In this document: piece after piece, positions 24,201-33,959 of the stretch
How the letters are laid out: each line of letters begins with the position of its first letter
How positions within the stretch are numbered: position 1 is the first letter of the stretch
Assembly (NCBI RefSeq): GCF_018143015.1
Contig: NC_054746.1
Location: 38,752,687-38,816,686 of the forward strand
DNA: 64,000 bases
Direction: 5' to 3'
Source of the DNA: Lytechinus variegatus
Lineage: Eukaryota; Echinodermata; Echinoidea; Temnopleuroida; Toxopneustidae
The notes under the pieces: generated by a model
What the model was told of the DNA's origin: nothing
Database searches by the model: none
Seen by the model: only the letters and a program-made list of their open reading frames with translations
Made by a program: the position numbers and the translations under genes

Positions 24201-27200
24201 CCAATTTGTGAATGAGTAGACAACTGGCACACCATTAACCCAGGTTTAACTAAATAAACCATGGCTATCAGAATACCTATCAGTATTCCTGATCAGTAAT
24301 TTTTTCCTTGAATGCATTTGACATACCATTATTTCTTGTGTTAACTAACACAAGTCTGATATAGCCACTACGACATCCAACAACACTCAACCGTCTGCAG
24401 TCTTTGAGATTCCAACTGTCCAACCATAATGCACTGCAAAATCAATCAAGAAAAATTAAATTGAAATACAGTCAGCTAGAGCTGGATCTTATTTTAATGT
24501 CTGACATGATCACTTTTTAGTTTGTATACATATATTTTCAAATCAAAATACCATAAAAAATTGCATGTTTTCAATGATACACATTCATCAAAAAGCTTCA
24601 TGACACTAATAAATGTTAAATGTTACTGACCACGATAATATTAAATGAGTTAAAAAACACATTTTCTGGTTCTGCGATTTTTTGGGGGGTCCTAAGTCAG
24701 CGTATACTTACACACATGGTAAATCATTAAATTCAGGAAAAATACTTGTCACTGGATGTTCAGAGAATCGACCACCAAGTTCCTTTAAAGCAAAAATTAA
24801 AAGAAATTTTGAAAATCAATCATTAAGATTGATAATACTATTGTGATTATTCATAACAAAGATGAAACATTAGATATATTTTCAAATCCAAATTAGAAAA
24901 AAACACCTACAGAAACTCACTTAAGAAAATGTCCAACAGATTCATATGATACACATACAATCCTTTGAGCTTACGAGACTCTCCAATCTTCTTAAACACA
25001 ATAGGGGGTGTTTCATAAATTTGGGGGTAAATGTCATTTACGTTCACATAAATGCTACTCTTAAAAACACCTAGGCTTAATCAAAGTCTCCCCATAACTT
25101 TTACATGTTAAGGGTAAAGGGTAAAGATTTGTTTTGCTCAATTCCCCTTTGTTCATTTCCTGGTTTCAGAATCACAAATACATTGTAAATAAATCATCAC
25201 ACATGTTATTACATACCTCCCTATATAGGTGAACTTGATTGTCAGACCCTGTTAGAAGGAAGACTATCTCTTGTTCTCCATCTTCAAGAATTCTATCAAT
25301 AAGAAGGAAACAAGCTATTAATGATAAATTTCTATCATAATAGTGATAGCACATTGGTGTATTGTACTATATATGATTAGGCATTCACCAAAGTATTTTC
25401 ATCTAGCATTTAAACAAAGGTTCTCTCTAATAATGATTAAAAAAAAAGGAAAAAAATACTCCTGAGATATGAACCTAAAAATTAATGTAAACTGAGACAC
25501 AGGCAAAACCCACTGTGCATACTTCCAGGGGCTTACTGTACTATAGCATAAGGCAAGAGCGGTAATCCCAAGGGGGAGAGGTGGACTAAGGAGAAAAATA
25601 TGCAAAGTAAATTCACTATTCATTCAATTGATGTACCGGTAAGTCTTGAGGTCTGATTTTTTAATTTCTTCTATGAAATAATTATTTCATCACTTGAGAT
25701 GTCAATCTGAAGATCGAGAACCAATGAGTCAATTACAAGTGGGGCAAGAAAACATTTTATCCAAACACTGGTGGGATACGTCAGACTTGTAATCTGCACT
25801 GAGAAGGGTATTGGCATAACCAACAGTTTTGAATCAGATATTATCATAATTAGAGCCTTATTTAACATATTCAGTTGTTAAATTCCTGCTCTTTGTTTAG
25901 TCATCATGTGCAACAGAAGCAGACAGTTAAAAATTCACTAATTTTTCAATTTAAACTTTTGATCTCAAGTTTTCATCAAAACACTTAATAACTGATCGGG
26001 GCCCTGTTTTACAAATAGTACGTTGTAACAGACTCAAATCAAACTCAAATTACTCTCTTTGTTTTTAAATTTGAAATCAATCTCAATATGAGTTTGAATT
26101 AAAGCTAACATGACTCATTATTAGAAGGGTTATAGCTCTTATTCTTCACAACAAATATCTAAAATCTAATACAAAAAAATAATATCAATATACATCATTT
26201 TACACTAGTTGATTAACAAATATTTTAACTTGTTATCTCTAAGGAGGATAATGCATATTAAAGTGATGAGTATCAACCAATCTAGAAAACTGAACAAATT
26301 GTTTGAGGACAGACTGAGATACAGATATATCAAGTTTGGATTATTTGGAAATCAAAAACATAATTACAATGTTACTAAACTCATTACGAGATTAATCAGT
26401 CTGCTAATAAAACATCTCATTGTTCTTACTTGGTGTGACAGAGATAGTATGGGGTGAAATCCAGCTCTATATTGGTCCACATCTCTGCGTAATGAACATT
26501 AAAAAAATTAAAAGATAAATAGCAACACTCTGGATCAAAAAAGAATAAGGAGGATTTATGAGCATGTCAGCTGTACTTTGCTTTTCTCACAATGAACTAA
26601 ACAAATAATTTCAAAAGTCGTCACAAAAAAAATTGCACCAGGATTCTCCTAGTATATGAAGGAACTTGATAAAATGCAGCATCTCATTTCAAGCCAAACT
26701 TAAAAAGTCACAGAGAGCAATAATTTACAAAGAAAGCAAAAATTTGTATGTCTAACTTTGCACATGCAGAAATGAACAAGACATGTTAATTAATGATACC
26801 TTGCAAAATGACCTTATATTGACAAATTTCCTTACTTAATAATACCCCATATCTTAACAAAACCACATGCCACTTAGTGATTTTTTAAAAATAGATTCTG
26901 TTAGAATTTGATTTGTGATCATACCACAACTGGAAACCACCTTTAATATATATACTCACGTGCTATACTGTCAAGTACATACTCAGATCCTTTGTCCCAT
27001 GGTGCATAAAGGTTAAGTATATGAGAAGGATGATCAGTCTCTGCATCCTTATGAAAGACAACAAAAAAGTAACATTCCAATTTGAATACTAAAATTAACT
27101 TCACTGATCTAATTCAGCCATTTCAGAATACCTCTGATTTATCAGGAAAAGCAAAATGCAATGTAAAAAGATATGTTACCAGTAAATCTATTCATATGTC

Positions 27201-30126
27201 TAGAGCTATCCTAAATTCCCAATAATTTACATCAAGAGAAATGTTAAGCTACATATTCCTGGCAAAAGTCATTGTGGTAAGAATATGAAATGCACATAAA
27301 AATGAAAATTAGGGTTATTAAAGGAAATTCACCAGTGATAAAAGTGATAAAAGGAGGGATTTGAAATAAAAATGAAAAAAATTAAAAATAAAATGAGAAT
27401 CAAACACTGTCAGCACATTTTAAGAAAGGCAGCTTGTGAAATCTGATCATCCTTTAGTTTGATCTTGTATGTTCTAAACACTTCAGATCATAAGACATAA
27501 TCACAGCATGTTCATACCTTGGTAAATGTAATTCCAATGATGTACCCTCCACCATCCTCCATAAGACGTTGGTAAGAATCGATTGAGATTATCTCTGCAT
27601 CATCTTAAGAAAAAGTCATAATACTTGGAAATTATACATTAATTATATCATTATATATCATTTTATCTTTGCTACTCTTTATCTTAGCTGTTGAGTTTGT
27701 CAGCAACAAAATCAGAAATGATAAGGATATAAAGGGAATTTGTGTTGGAAAAAAATCTAAAGAAATAAAGTTATGTCAGGTAGCTGACGACATGACACTT
27801 TGGGGGCAAAATAATTATTCATGAAACAAGGCCATAGAGCATATATAATAGATTTTGGAAAAGTTTCAGGTGTTATTTTAAACAAGGAAAAAAACACAAG
27901 TCATGTGGTTGGGGAAAGATAAACCTTTAGTAATGATAAGTAATATTCCATGGGCTGAGAATTATGTTAAAGCCCTTGGGATATTTTTTACCAGACATGA
28001 ATCCATGAGCTGCGAGCTTAATTGGTCAAAGGATAAAATTAATAAAATAGAAAGATTGCTTAACATTTGTAAACAACAAAATCTTACATATAAAGGTAAG
28101 ATAATTATCTTAAAAACATTAATATTGTCTAAATTTATATACACTGGTCAAATTATTTTTTGTCTAAATGACCTGGTTAAAAAATAGACAAACTAATGAA
28201 CTTTCTTTGGGGATCCAAAATTAACAAAGTAAAAAGAGCTTTGGTAATTAGTGATTTGTCAAATGGTGGATTAAATATGTTAGATCTAGGTATACAGTTA
28301 AACAGTTTTAAGTTAAAATGGCTTTTCAAATATTTCGATGACACTACATCAAAATGGAAATGGATGTTTGATTATTGGTTTGATTAATTAGGTGGAAGTT
28401 TTATTTTAAGAAATTGTAAGTGTAATCCACAATATATCTTGTCATTGAAAACGATTCCAAAGTTTTATCGTGAAATATTATATGCTTATTTTACTTTAAA
28501 AAAAGAAAAATTGCTTAAGGAAAAGAAAAATGTAATTTCAAGTGCAGAAGCTTGCAAAGAATTGTTATGGTTTAACAACAATATCAGACATAATGGAAGG
28601 ATGTTGCTATTTAGGAACTGGATACGGTCAAATATTTTGTTCATTGGTGATCTGGTATCTAAGAATACCTTTCTTACTGTAAATGAGATAAAAGAAAGGT
28701 TAGTCAATTTAGTTGGACTGTGGTTGACAGAATATGCAGGTTGTTTTATGTCAATACCAAAAATGTGGAGAGAACTAAAAGAAAATAACTTTGTTTTGTT
28801 AAGAAAATTAAAAAATTCAATTTTGAATGATGAGTCATGTATGCCATTGCCATCTGTAAATACATTGCTTAATTGTAACTCTAGCGTAAAACAAATTTAT
28901 CAAGAGATGTTACAATTACATGTTGAAAGATCAAGGGCCGAATTATTTTGGAAAAATTTTAGATGAAGAAAATAAGAATTCTTGGTTGTTTACATGGACA
29001 ATGAAATTCAAAAATATTCAAAATACAATAGCCCATTTGAATTTCAATTTTATGTATGATTCATTACCTACTCTCTGTAACTTAAAAAAATGGAATTTAA
29101 GAAACACAGATATTTGTAGTGAATGCAATAAGTTGAGTGATTTATTACATTTGTTTTGGTTGTGTACAGAGGTTGATAAGTTTTGGAAATATGTCGAAGC
29201 ACTCATAAGAAAAATGTCTATTCAAAATTTTCGTTTGAAGCCTCAGCATATTGTTTACGGTTTAAGAAAAGAAAAAAAAATTAATTTGATGTTGAATTAT
29301 GCATTATATTCTATTTACAGAGGTCACAAGATATCATTAGTTACAATGAAAAAGATGAAGTTTTATGATTTGAAAATTATGTTTATATATGTTCTGGAAA
29401 AAAGATATAATGAGAGACATAAACGAAAGGACAATTTGTATATAAATATGAGCAAATGGAATTTAATACTGAATAACTTGTAAAACTTTTGTTTGTGTAC
29501 ATACACATGTATATACATGTATGTGTATATATTTTTATTCAAATAAAGAAGACCAGCACTGGTTAAAAATAAAAAAATATATACCATTTTATAATTATAC
29601 ACTAATGATGATAACACAATCTTTAAATATAAATGATTAAATGCTGATTACTATCTAGTATGCAGAGTAAAACATTTTGTTTCTTTTGAATGTTTTTCCA
29701 ATTTCAAAAGTCCAACATTGCAAACATCTCCATTTCTGCATATATATAACCATTCCTGCATATATGGAACAAACAAAAAAATATGAATACATTGAAAAAT
29801 ATATTAGATGAGATTAAAAATAGATGAAGTATTGTATAGGCCTATATTGGTTTACAAGTACACACCCACATCCAACAAAGATATCATAAATGGAGGATAT
29901 TTAAAATACCTGGAATTCCTGCAAAGTGGATTTCTTTGGCTACAGGTTGAAGCTCAGTCTTGCCCCTCTCTGCCATGTATTCTAGAGAGACTACTTTATC
30001 TTTGAGTGGAGCAACCAACACCTTACCGACTCCTCCAGGGTATGCCAAGGATGTAAGACCATAGACGTTGCTTTGGCAGGGTATGGAGGTGAAATGTGCC
30101 TCATGAAATCCATGTCTTTCAGCCAT
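18143..30126 (-). CDS. KPTN: KPTN (kaptin) gene, 11 coding exons, complete
   Basis: Kaptin is a subunit of the KICSTOR complex, which holds GATOR1 on the lysosome and represses mTORC1 when nutrients are low; it was first described as an actin-associated protein. Coding exons in order: 30126-29910, 27603-27518, 27047-26960, 26484-26430, 25292-25217, 24782-24712, 24433-24327, 22645-22426, 20982-20847, 19199-18909, 18214-18143. All introns are GT-AG and phases join into 1419 nt, 472 residues plus stop (human kaptin 436). Landmarks matching the human protein as I remember it: QSNVYGL near the N-terminus, [64 protein letters not shown] (336-344) and DLTGDGLKE (428-436). The last two are FG-GAP-like Asp/Gly loops of a beta-propeller. 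Odd point: a poly-Gly tract at 395-403. Identity is very secure; exon ends are by eye. Confidence 0.95.
18909..19199 (-). CDS. KPTN: KPTN coding exon 10 (residues 353-449) with poly-Gly tract
   Basis: Encodes [11 protein letters not shown], an insert rich in Ser, Pro and Glu with nine consecutive Gly (395-403) made of GGN codons, then [20 protein letters not shown] and [20 protein letters not shown]. The insert explains most of the 36-residue excess over human kaptin. Acceptor TTCACAG, donor CAG|GTTGGT. Confidence 0.93.
19627..20197. repeat. Fold-back element, family F, in KPTN intron
   Basis: Left end AGGAATGCTCCAGTCTGAAG after TTAA (19623-19626). The halves are inverted copies containing ACAGAGCAATATG/CATATTGCTCTGTGAATTTT and CCAATTTTGATGAAATTTTC. 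The latter word is shared with family A, so A and F look related. The right end is degraded. Confidence 0.7.
20540..20790 (+). repeat. Old tRNA-derived SINE copy in KPTN intron
   Basis: TGTGGTCTAGTGG (box A-like) and GGTTGTTGGTTCTCAGCC (decayed box B), followed by the same body as the younger copy at 22130: CAGCAAGAAATCTATCCATATTGTGCTGC...GTACCTAGCAGGAATTCCTTG. More diverged than that copy. Confidence 0.7.
20847..20982 (-). CDS. KPTN: KPTN coding exon 9 (residues 307-352)
   Basis: Encodes [20 protein letters not shown] then ...[25 protein letters not shown] is an FG-GAP-type loop; the human equivalent is DVDLDGRPEVLVATYGQ. Acceptor TTTCTAG, donor CAG|GTAGGT. Confidence 0.93.
22127..22415 (+). 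repeat. tRNA-derived SINE with L2-like tail, KPTN intron
   Basis: The head has box A TGGCCCAGTGGATTAGTC and box B GGTTCGAATCC. The body is CAGCAAGAAATTGATCCACA...GGTACCTGGCAGGAAT. The tail is AGAGCGCTTAGAGGC...TTAAGCGCTATATAAGC with (ATT)n. It is not a functional tRNA gene: no cloverleaf 3' half, and the repeat body continues. Confidence 0.85.
22426..22645 (-). CDS. KPTN: KPTN coding exon 8 (residues 234-306)
   Basis: Encodes [20 protein letters not shown], then an acidic stretch ([18 protein letters not shown]), then [13 protein letters not shown]. The human protein has the same order (QDGPISRVIVF...VASMLEPAVVYR) with a different acidic linker. Acceptor CATCAG, donor CAG|GTAGAT. Confidence 0.92.
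22859..23459. repeat. TTAA-flanked fold-back element, family A, complete copy (601 bp)
   Basis: Ends AGGTCAAGTCCAGCAAG... and ...CAGGGTGGACTTGTCCT, with TTAA on both sides (22855-22858, 23460-23463). Inverted halves of about 200 bp. A second copy occupies the left edge of the window. In a KPTN intron. Confidence 0.9.
23895..24281. repeat. Inverted-repeat element, family E, copy 1, with internal 63-bp tandem duplication
   Basis: Ends GGGTGGTAATCTGATAAA and GGCTATCAGAATACCTATC; a relative lies at 48811-49078. Inside, 23933-23995 is repeated in tandem at 23996-24059 (TAGTTGAAACTAGAATTTAA...) with four or five differences. Confidence 0.6.
24327..24433 (-). CDS. KPTN: KPTN coding exon 7 (residues 198-233)
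   Basis: Encodes [20 protein letters not shown] then [16 protein letters not shown], matching human SSVLWLDVHNF...RRLSALGCQSGYVRV. Acceptor TTTGCAG, donor G|GTATGT. Confidence 0.92.
24712..24782 (-). CDS. KPTN: KPTN coding exon 6 (residues 175-197)
   Basis: Encodes [20 protein letters not shown] then LPC plus two bases. Acceptor TTAAAG, donor GT|GTAAGT. Less conserved than its neighbours, but placement and phase are forced by exons 5 and 7. Confidence 0.88.
25217..25292 (-). CDS. KPTN: KPTN coding exon 5 (residues 149-174)
   Basis: Encodes [20 protein letters not shown] then VHLYRE; the human counterpart is ETVFLLSGNDPAIHLYKE. Donor GAG|GTATGT, phase 0. Confidence 0.92.
26430..26484 (-). 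CDS. KPTN: KPTN coding exon 4 (residues 131-148)
   Basis: A 55-base exon encoding [18 protein letters not shown], matching human QSCLNLELQFTPFQLCHA. Acceptor ACGCAG, donor AA|GTAAGA. Confidence 0.9.
26960..27047 (-). CDS. KPTN: KPTN coding exon 3 (residues 102-130)
   Basis: Encodes [20 protein letters not shown] then SEYVLDSIA. Acceptor CATAAG, donor C|GTGAGT. Ends one base into the next codon. Confidence 0.92.
27518..27603 (-). CDS. KPTN: KPTN coding exon 2 (residues 73-101)
   Basis: Encodes [15 protein letters not shown]...[12 protein letters not shown], matching the human DAEIVSID...VVGITFIK segment. Acceptor TTAAG, donor AAG|GTATGA, ends in phase 0. Confidence 0.92.
27667..29577 (+). 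mobile_element. 5'-truncated L1/Tx1-type LINE in a KPTN intron, antisense to the gene
   Basis: Begins mid-RT with [20 protein letters not shown] (27664), then QVADDMTLW (catalytic ADD, about 27785), LKALGIFF-type thumb, and a C-terminal zinc-knuckle region ([17 protein letters not shown], 29118). Ends AATAAAGAAGACCAGCACTG and an A-rich tail. Flanked by a 15-bp duplication TATATATCATTTTAT (27652-27666) / TATATACCATTTTAT (29578-29592), 14 of 15 identical. The frame is broken at least three times (near 27823, 28186, 28386), so it is inactive. Confidence 0.9.
29910..30126 (-). CDS. KPTN: KPTN coding exon 1 (residues 1-72)
   Basis: Starts [20 protein letters not shown] and ends in ...EIHFAGIP plus one base. 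The donor is CAG|GTATTT. The ATG lies about 10-20 bases after plausible acceptors (TATCAG, AGATAG), so at least one upstream non-coding exon is expected. Confidence 0.92.
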
Positions 30127-30888
30127 TTCAATCTATCTGATACAAATCAATTGTAAATCAATAATACCAGGGTTCAGGGTTTTTTGGGGGCATTGTACAT
30201 GTAATCAGGCAGGGTGGGAAGTAAATTTTCTTTCTAAGGGCTATTTTTTTCACATTGGGGCAATAACTAATCTTAGGGGGATATATTCTCTTTTAAGGGC
30301 TACTTTTTGTGCAAAAAGTATTTAGTGAGCACTGTAAGGAAATTTTTCATTATTTACCTACCCTCAAATTCTGTCAATTGATATTTACATGTATGTTCTG
30401 ATGTACATAGAAAATCATTATTCTAAACTTTCTTGAATACATATATGGCAGATTTTGGGGAGATTTTAGAAAAGATGGTCACCCAAAAGCATTCAATTTG
30501 GAGAATACAACAGGCGATTTTGATTTACATGGGGGCAGAATCACCAGTTGGCCTCATGTATTTCCTATGCTGTAACCAGGGAAGTAGGCCTATCATCATT
30601 TAACAACAAAGGATTGCACTGAAACAATTTTTAAAACAAAATTTGATTCAAGATGAAGATATGATATATTTAAATCCCCTGAACACCCCCCCCCCGAAAA
30701 AAAGGCCTTCGTGTACTACACATACAAAAAAAAAGAGTGCAAAGCATATTCTTTCCTTTCTTTTCTTTTCCTTTCCCTCATTCTTTCTCATCTACCTTCC
30801 TGATTTTTCTTTTTATCTTTCTTTTTTTCCATTCCTTCTTTCTGAATTCTCTTGTCCATTCCATCTATCTTTATTTCTTATCATTTCC
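30127..30888. other. KPTN upstream flank, nothing recognised
   Basis: AT-rich with GGGGC(A/T)-type runs and an A/C-run near 30690. Would be intron 1 of KPTN if the upstream non-coding exon is correct. Confidence 0.5.
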
Positions 30889-31860
30889 TAGTTTTCCTTC
30901 CTTTCTGTGTTAATCTATTTTCTTCATTCTTTCCTTCTTTACATGTCCCTAATTGTTTTTTTCTTCTTTCTCTTACTTTCCTTCTTTTGTTAAAAATTTC
31001 TTCTTTTATTTCTTCATTCTTTCTTTCTTTAAAATTGTTATGCTTCCTTTTCCTCTTCCTTTTCTTTTGTTCTTTCTCTCCTTCAATTATTTTATTGCTT
31101 TTTTCATTCTCCCCTCCCTCTCTTTCATCCTTTATTTTCTTTTTCCCCTTTTTGCTATTCCCTTCCTTCCTTCCTCCCTCCCTTCCTGTTTTTCTCTTTT
31201 TTTCCTCAAAGAATGAAGGAAACATTTTCTTTCTTTCAATTCTTCATTCATCCTCCATTTTTGTTCTTTCTCTCCTTTTGTCTTTAAAAAATTCATTCAT
31301 CATCCCTTCCTTTCTTTTTCTTTCCTTTATTTCTTTCATAGTTTCATCCTTCTTTTATTCTAACTTTCTTTCCTTTCACTTTTATTTTTTTCCTTCATTT
31401 TCTTTGATTCATTTCCCCCCTTGATTTTTCTTTCTTTGTTATCCATTCATCTCTTTTCTTTCTCTCCTTCATTATTTCACCCATTTGTTCACCCTCCCTT
31501 CCTTTTCTTTTCTTTCTTTTTTTCCCCTTTCTTCATTTATTTATTTCTTTCTTCTTTTATAATTATTTTCAGTGATTCCCTTTTTTATTTTGTGCCACGG
31601 TCACAAAAGTACATGGAAATATGGCATATCAACACAGTAATTTTGGTCATGGCAGGCAAGATAAAATCACTTTGAAAAAAAAATACAAGGTACATCAAGT
31701 ACATTTGACATCTAAAAAAAGGATGTACCGAAAAAAATGGCCTTTGATGGCCTAAAAATGGCCAAAGATTTTGGCCTTGGTGCCCTAAAAAATATGAGGT
31801 ATTTCAAGGCCAAACTGGCCTTGCAGTAAAAATGACAAAAATTTAAGGCCTGAAGTATCT
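30889..31860 (+). repeat. Polypyrimidine-rich interspersed repeat, copy 2
   Basis: Same order as 4926-6120: TTCATTCTTTCCTTCTTTAC, a T/C tract, GTGATTCCC...TTTTGTGCCACGGTCA, ATGGCATATCAACACA, and GGATGTACCGAAAAAAATGG ending in TTAAGGCCTGAA. Internal indels are frequent. Protein-like frames here are compositional. Confidence 0.65.
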
Positions 31861-31873
31861 TGAGCGATGTTCG

Positions 31874-31922
31874 TGCAGGCTCCACTCCACTTCACTGATA
31901 CTGAAGTGGAGTGGAGCCTGCA
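31874..31922. repeat. Perfect 21-bp-arm hairpin
   Basis: TGCAGGCTCCACTCCACTTC A (31874-31894), loop CTGATAC, exact complement 31902-31922. Very stable if transcribed; embedded between two repeats. Confidence 0.8.
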
Positions 31923-32090
31923 GACCTGCAGGAAATCGCTTGAGGTAGACTCTAAGGTCCGTATTCTGAAGTCAGGTTTAACTTAGACCATGGTCTAACT
32001 CTGTGCTAAACTTATGGGAAGCCAAAAGTGTCAAAATTTTTATTAAGTTGTATGTTTCTTATATTTACTGTGCTCTTTCCTGATTCTTAA

Positions 32091-32587
32091 AGGGGAAGTT
32101 TACCCTGAAGAAGACTTTGTTGTAAAAATAGCAGAAAAAATAGTAAAAAATATTGGTGAAGGTTTGAGGAAAATCCGTTAAAGAGTAAGAAAGTTATTAG
32201 AGTTCAAAGTTTTGGATTTGTGACGTCATAAACGAGCAGCTGCCCAATGTGTTATGTAATATAAAACGCATGAATTTCAAATTTTATATGGTTCCTGATG
32301 ACTTGATTTTGTTTTCTATTCATGATCGGGTGTGAAATGATTTGTCTATTGATATACAAAAGGTACAGTAAAAAACATTTTCAATTTTCTGAGAAAATGA
32401 CATTTCATTGATTTTTTACCATTCGCTATGTAGGAATGCTGCTCGCATATGACGTCACAAATCAAATAATTGAAATTCTAATAACTTTTTAATTATTTGA
32501 TGAATTTTTCTCAAACCTTCGGCAATATTTTTCATTATTTTTTCTGCTATTTTTACAATAAACTTTTTGTTAGGGTGAACTTTCCCT
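32091..32587. mobile_element. Family B element, copy 2 (497 bp), nested in family C
   Basis: TTAA at 32087-32090 and 32588-32591; ends AGGGGAAGTTTACCCTGAAG and TTAGGGTGAACTTTCCCT. Same length as copy 1, about 95% identical by eye. Confidence 0.9.
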
Positions 32588-32710
32588 TTAATGGTGAAGA
32601 CAATCATATATTTATACTTCCTGGACAATTATGAAAGATTTGAGAGCCAAACATGCCAAATTAGCTGAAACATGATATCTCTACTAATAGTGATTTATGA
32701 AACAATTGGC

Positions 32711-33166
32711 GGAAAGAGATCCATATGCACCCCCCTCCAAAAATAACAAAACTAAAAAGATTGTTGAGACTTCCGGTTCATTCACTTTAGATTTCTCTAT
32801 CATTTTTTTACTGTTGCTTACCTTCATTTTTGTTCAATGGGACTCAAACTCACCTCGTTTTATCTGCAGTCAAGACCTTTTCCGCTATGCTAGCGAGAAG
32901 CGCTGATACCGGAAGGGGTATTTTAACGATTATCAGCCGATAGTTCGACTAGTCTTGACTCACAGACCCTTTACTGACTAAATAAACCGATGTCCATGGA
33001 CAATTACACGCACTAGATCCTGCTCGAAATTTGACAGAATAAAGCCATATTTTGGTATGTATTTTCACTCATCATCATATATGTTTTTAGGGCTAGATAT
33101 ATAATTCTGAACCTTCTCCATGTTTTTATTTTCAATTTTAGTGGGGGTGCATATGGAACTCTAACC
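32711..33166. mobile_element. 456-bp element with 8-bp TSD CAATTGGC, nested in family C
   Basis: Flanked by CAATTGGC (32703-32710, 33167-33174), which is present once in the uninterrupted family C copy (58227-58234 region). Ends GGAAAGAGATCCATATGCAC and, inverted, GGTTAGAGTTCCATATGCAC. The 8-bp target suggests hAT type; no transposase. Confidence 0.82.
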
Positions 33167-33449
33167 CAATTGGCTATCCATACTTAAACCGCAACTTCAA
33201 ACCTGAGTGAGTAAAACTGAAACCCGACTTCAGAATACGGGCCTAAGTAAACATGGTAAATAACTCTATAAAGTCTTAAGTTAAAATGTAGGCTGAAGTT
33301 ACCGTAATTAACGTTCCAGGGGCAGGGGTGAGGAGTCTAACTTACTTTTGGAATAGACCTGTAATTGCCTTTGCCTTGAAAGAATATTTAATGATCTAGG
33401 CCTAACCAAAATTTTAATAATAAAGATTCGGTCAAATCTTTCTACTTAC

Positions 33450-33535
33450 ATTACAGTATAAAGTTACACTTGACTAGCTTGACACAGGCACAACTCAGCT
33501 CCCAGAGTCCCAGCTCTGCCTCTATTATTCACTCT
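33450..33535 (-). promoter_or_regulatory. KPTN: Putative KPTN 5' non-coding exon with TATA-like box
   Basis: The KPTN start codon sits just inside a splice acceptor, so an upstream non-coding exon is needed. On the minus strand a consensus donor AAT|GTAAGT ends at 33444-33449, and TATAAAATAG lies at 33570-33561, about 30 bases before the proposed transcription start near 33535. The exon end and start are inference; only the motifs are seen. Confidence 0.35.
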
Positions 33536-33740
33536 CTACTCTAGATTTCTCACCGTGCTCCTATTTTATATGGTCCTCCGAGCTCCAGCTTGGATCCGGA
33601 TATGGGGCGGCCTGAGGGTGGACTCGATCCCTCGGGCGCAGCGCGGCGTGACCGGCGGCTTTGCCCTCGATGAACTGGTCGAGTAGCTAGACGTGTGCCG
33701 TTATTATCTCGCTTGTACTGTGGCGCATTACGCAATCATC
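33530..33740. promoter_or_regulatory. Candidate bidirectional promoter between KPTN and PNO1
   Basis: A locally GC- and CpG-rich stretch (33580-33670) in otherwise AT-rich DNA, between the proposed KPTN 5' exon (minus) and the PNO1 ATG at 33741 (plus). It has a TATA-like motif facing KPTN and none obvious facing PNO1, as is common for ribosome-biogenesis genes. Divergent layout is seen; promoter function is inference. Confidence 0.45.
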
Positions 33741-33959
33741 ATGGCGAGCGAGAGCATTGCCATCGGCACTGACAGTGACACGAGGATGGAAACTACTGAT
33801 GAGAGAGCAGAGAAGTCACAGCAACCTGAAGAATTTCGTTCAGTAAAACCCAAATCCAGTCGAAAGAGAAAGTTGACAGAGGAAAAAATGGTCACAGAAA
33901 CACAAGAAAAGACAGAGAAAAGGCCGCACTTTCCTCCATTGAAAGGAGCACGATTACTC
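33741..33959 (+). CDS. PNO1: PNO1 coding exon 1 (residues 1-73)
   Basis: Starts [20 protein letters not shown]; contains [12 protein letters not shown], a likely nuclear localisation signal; ends [13 protein letters not shown]. Donor CTC|GTAAGT, phase 0. Confidence 0.9.

Larger units (their letters stand above)
31956..33243. mobile_element. Family C fold-back element carrying two nested insertions
   Basis: Ends GGTCCGTATTCTGAAGTCAG and GACTTCAGAATACGGGCC. Removing the inserts at 32091-32587 (TTAA-flanked) and 32711-33166 (8-bp-flanked) leaves about 323 bp that aligns with the uninterrupted 305-bp copy at 57996-58300. Confidence 0.85.

Noticed and set aside
33693-33740. Upstream in-frame ATG for PNO1
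   Set aside because: Would add MCRYYLACTVAHYAII, hydrophobic and unlike PNO1 N-termini; the ATG at 33741 gives 256 residues, close to the family.
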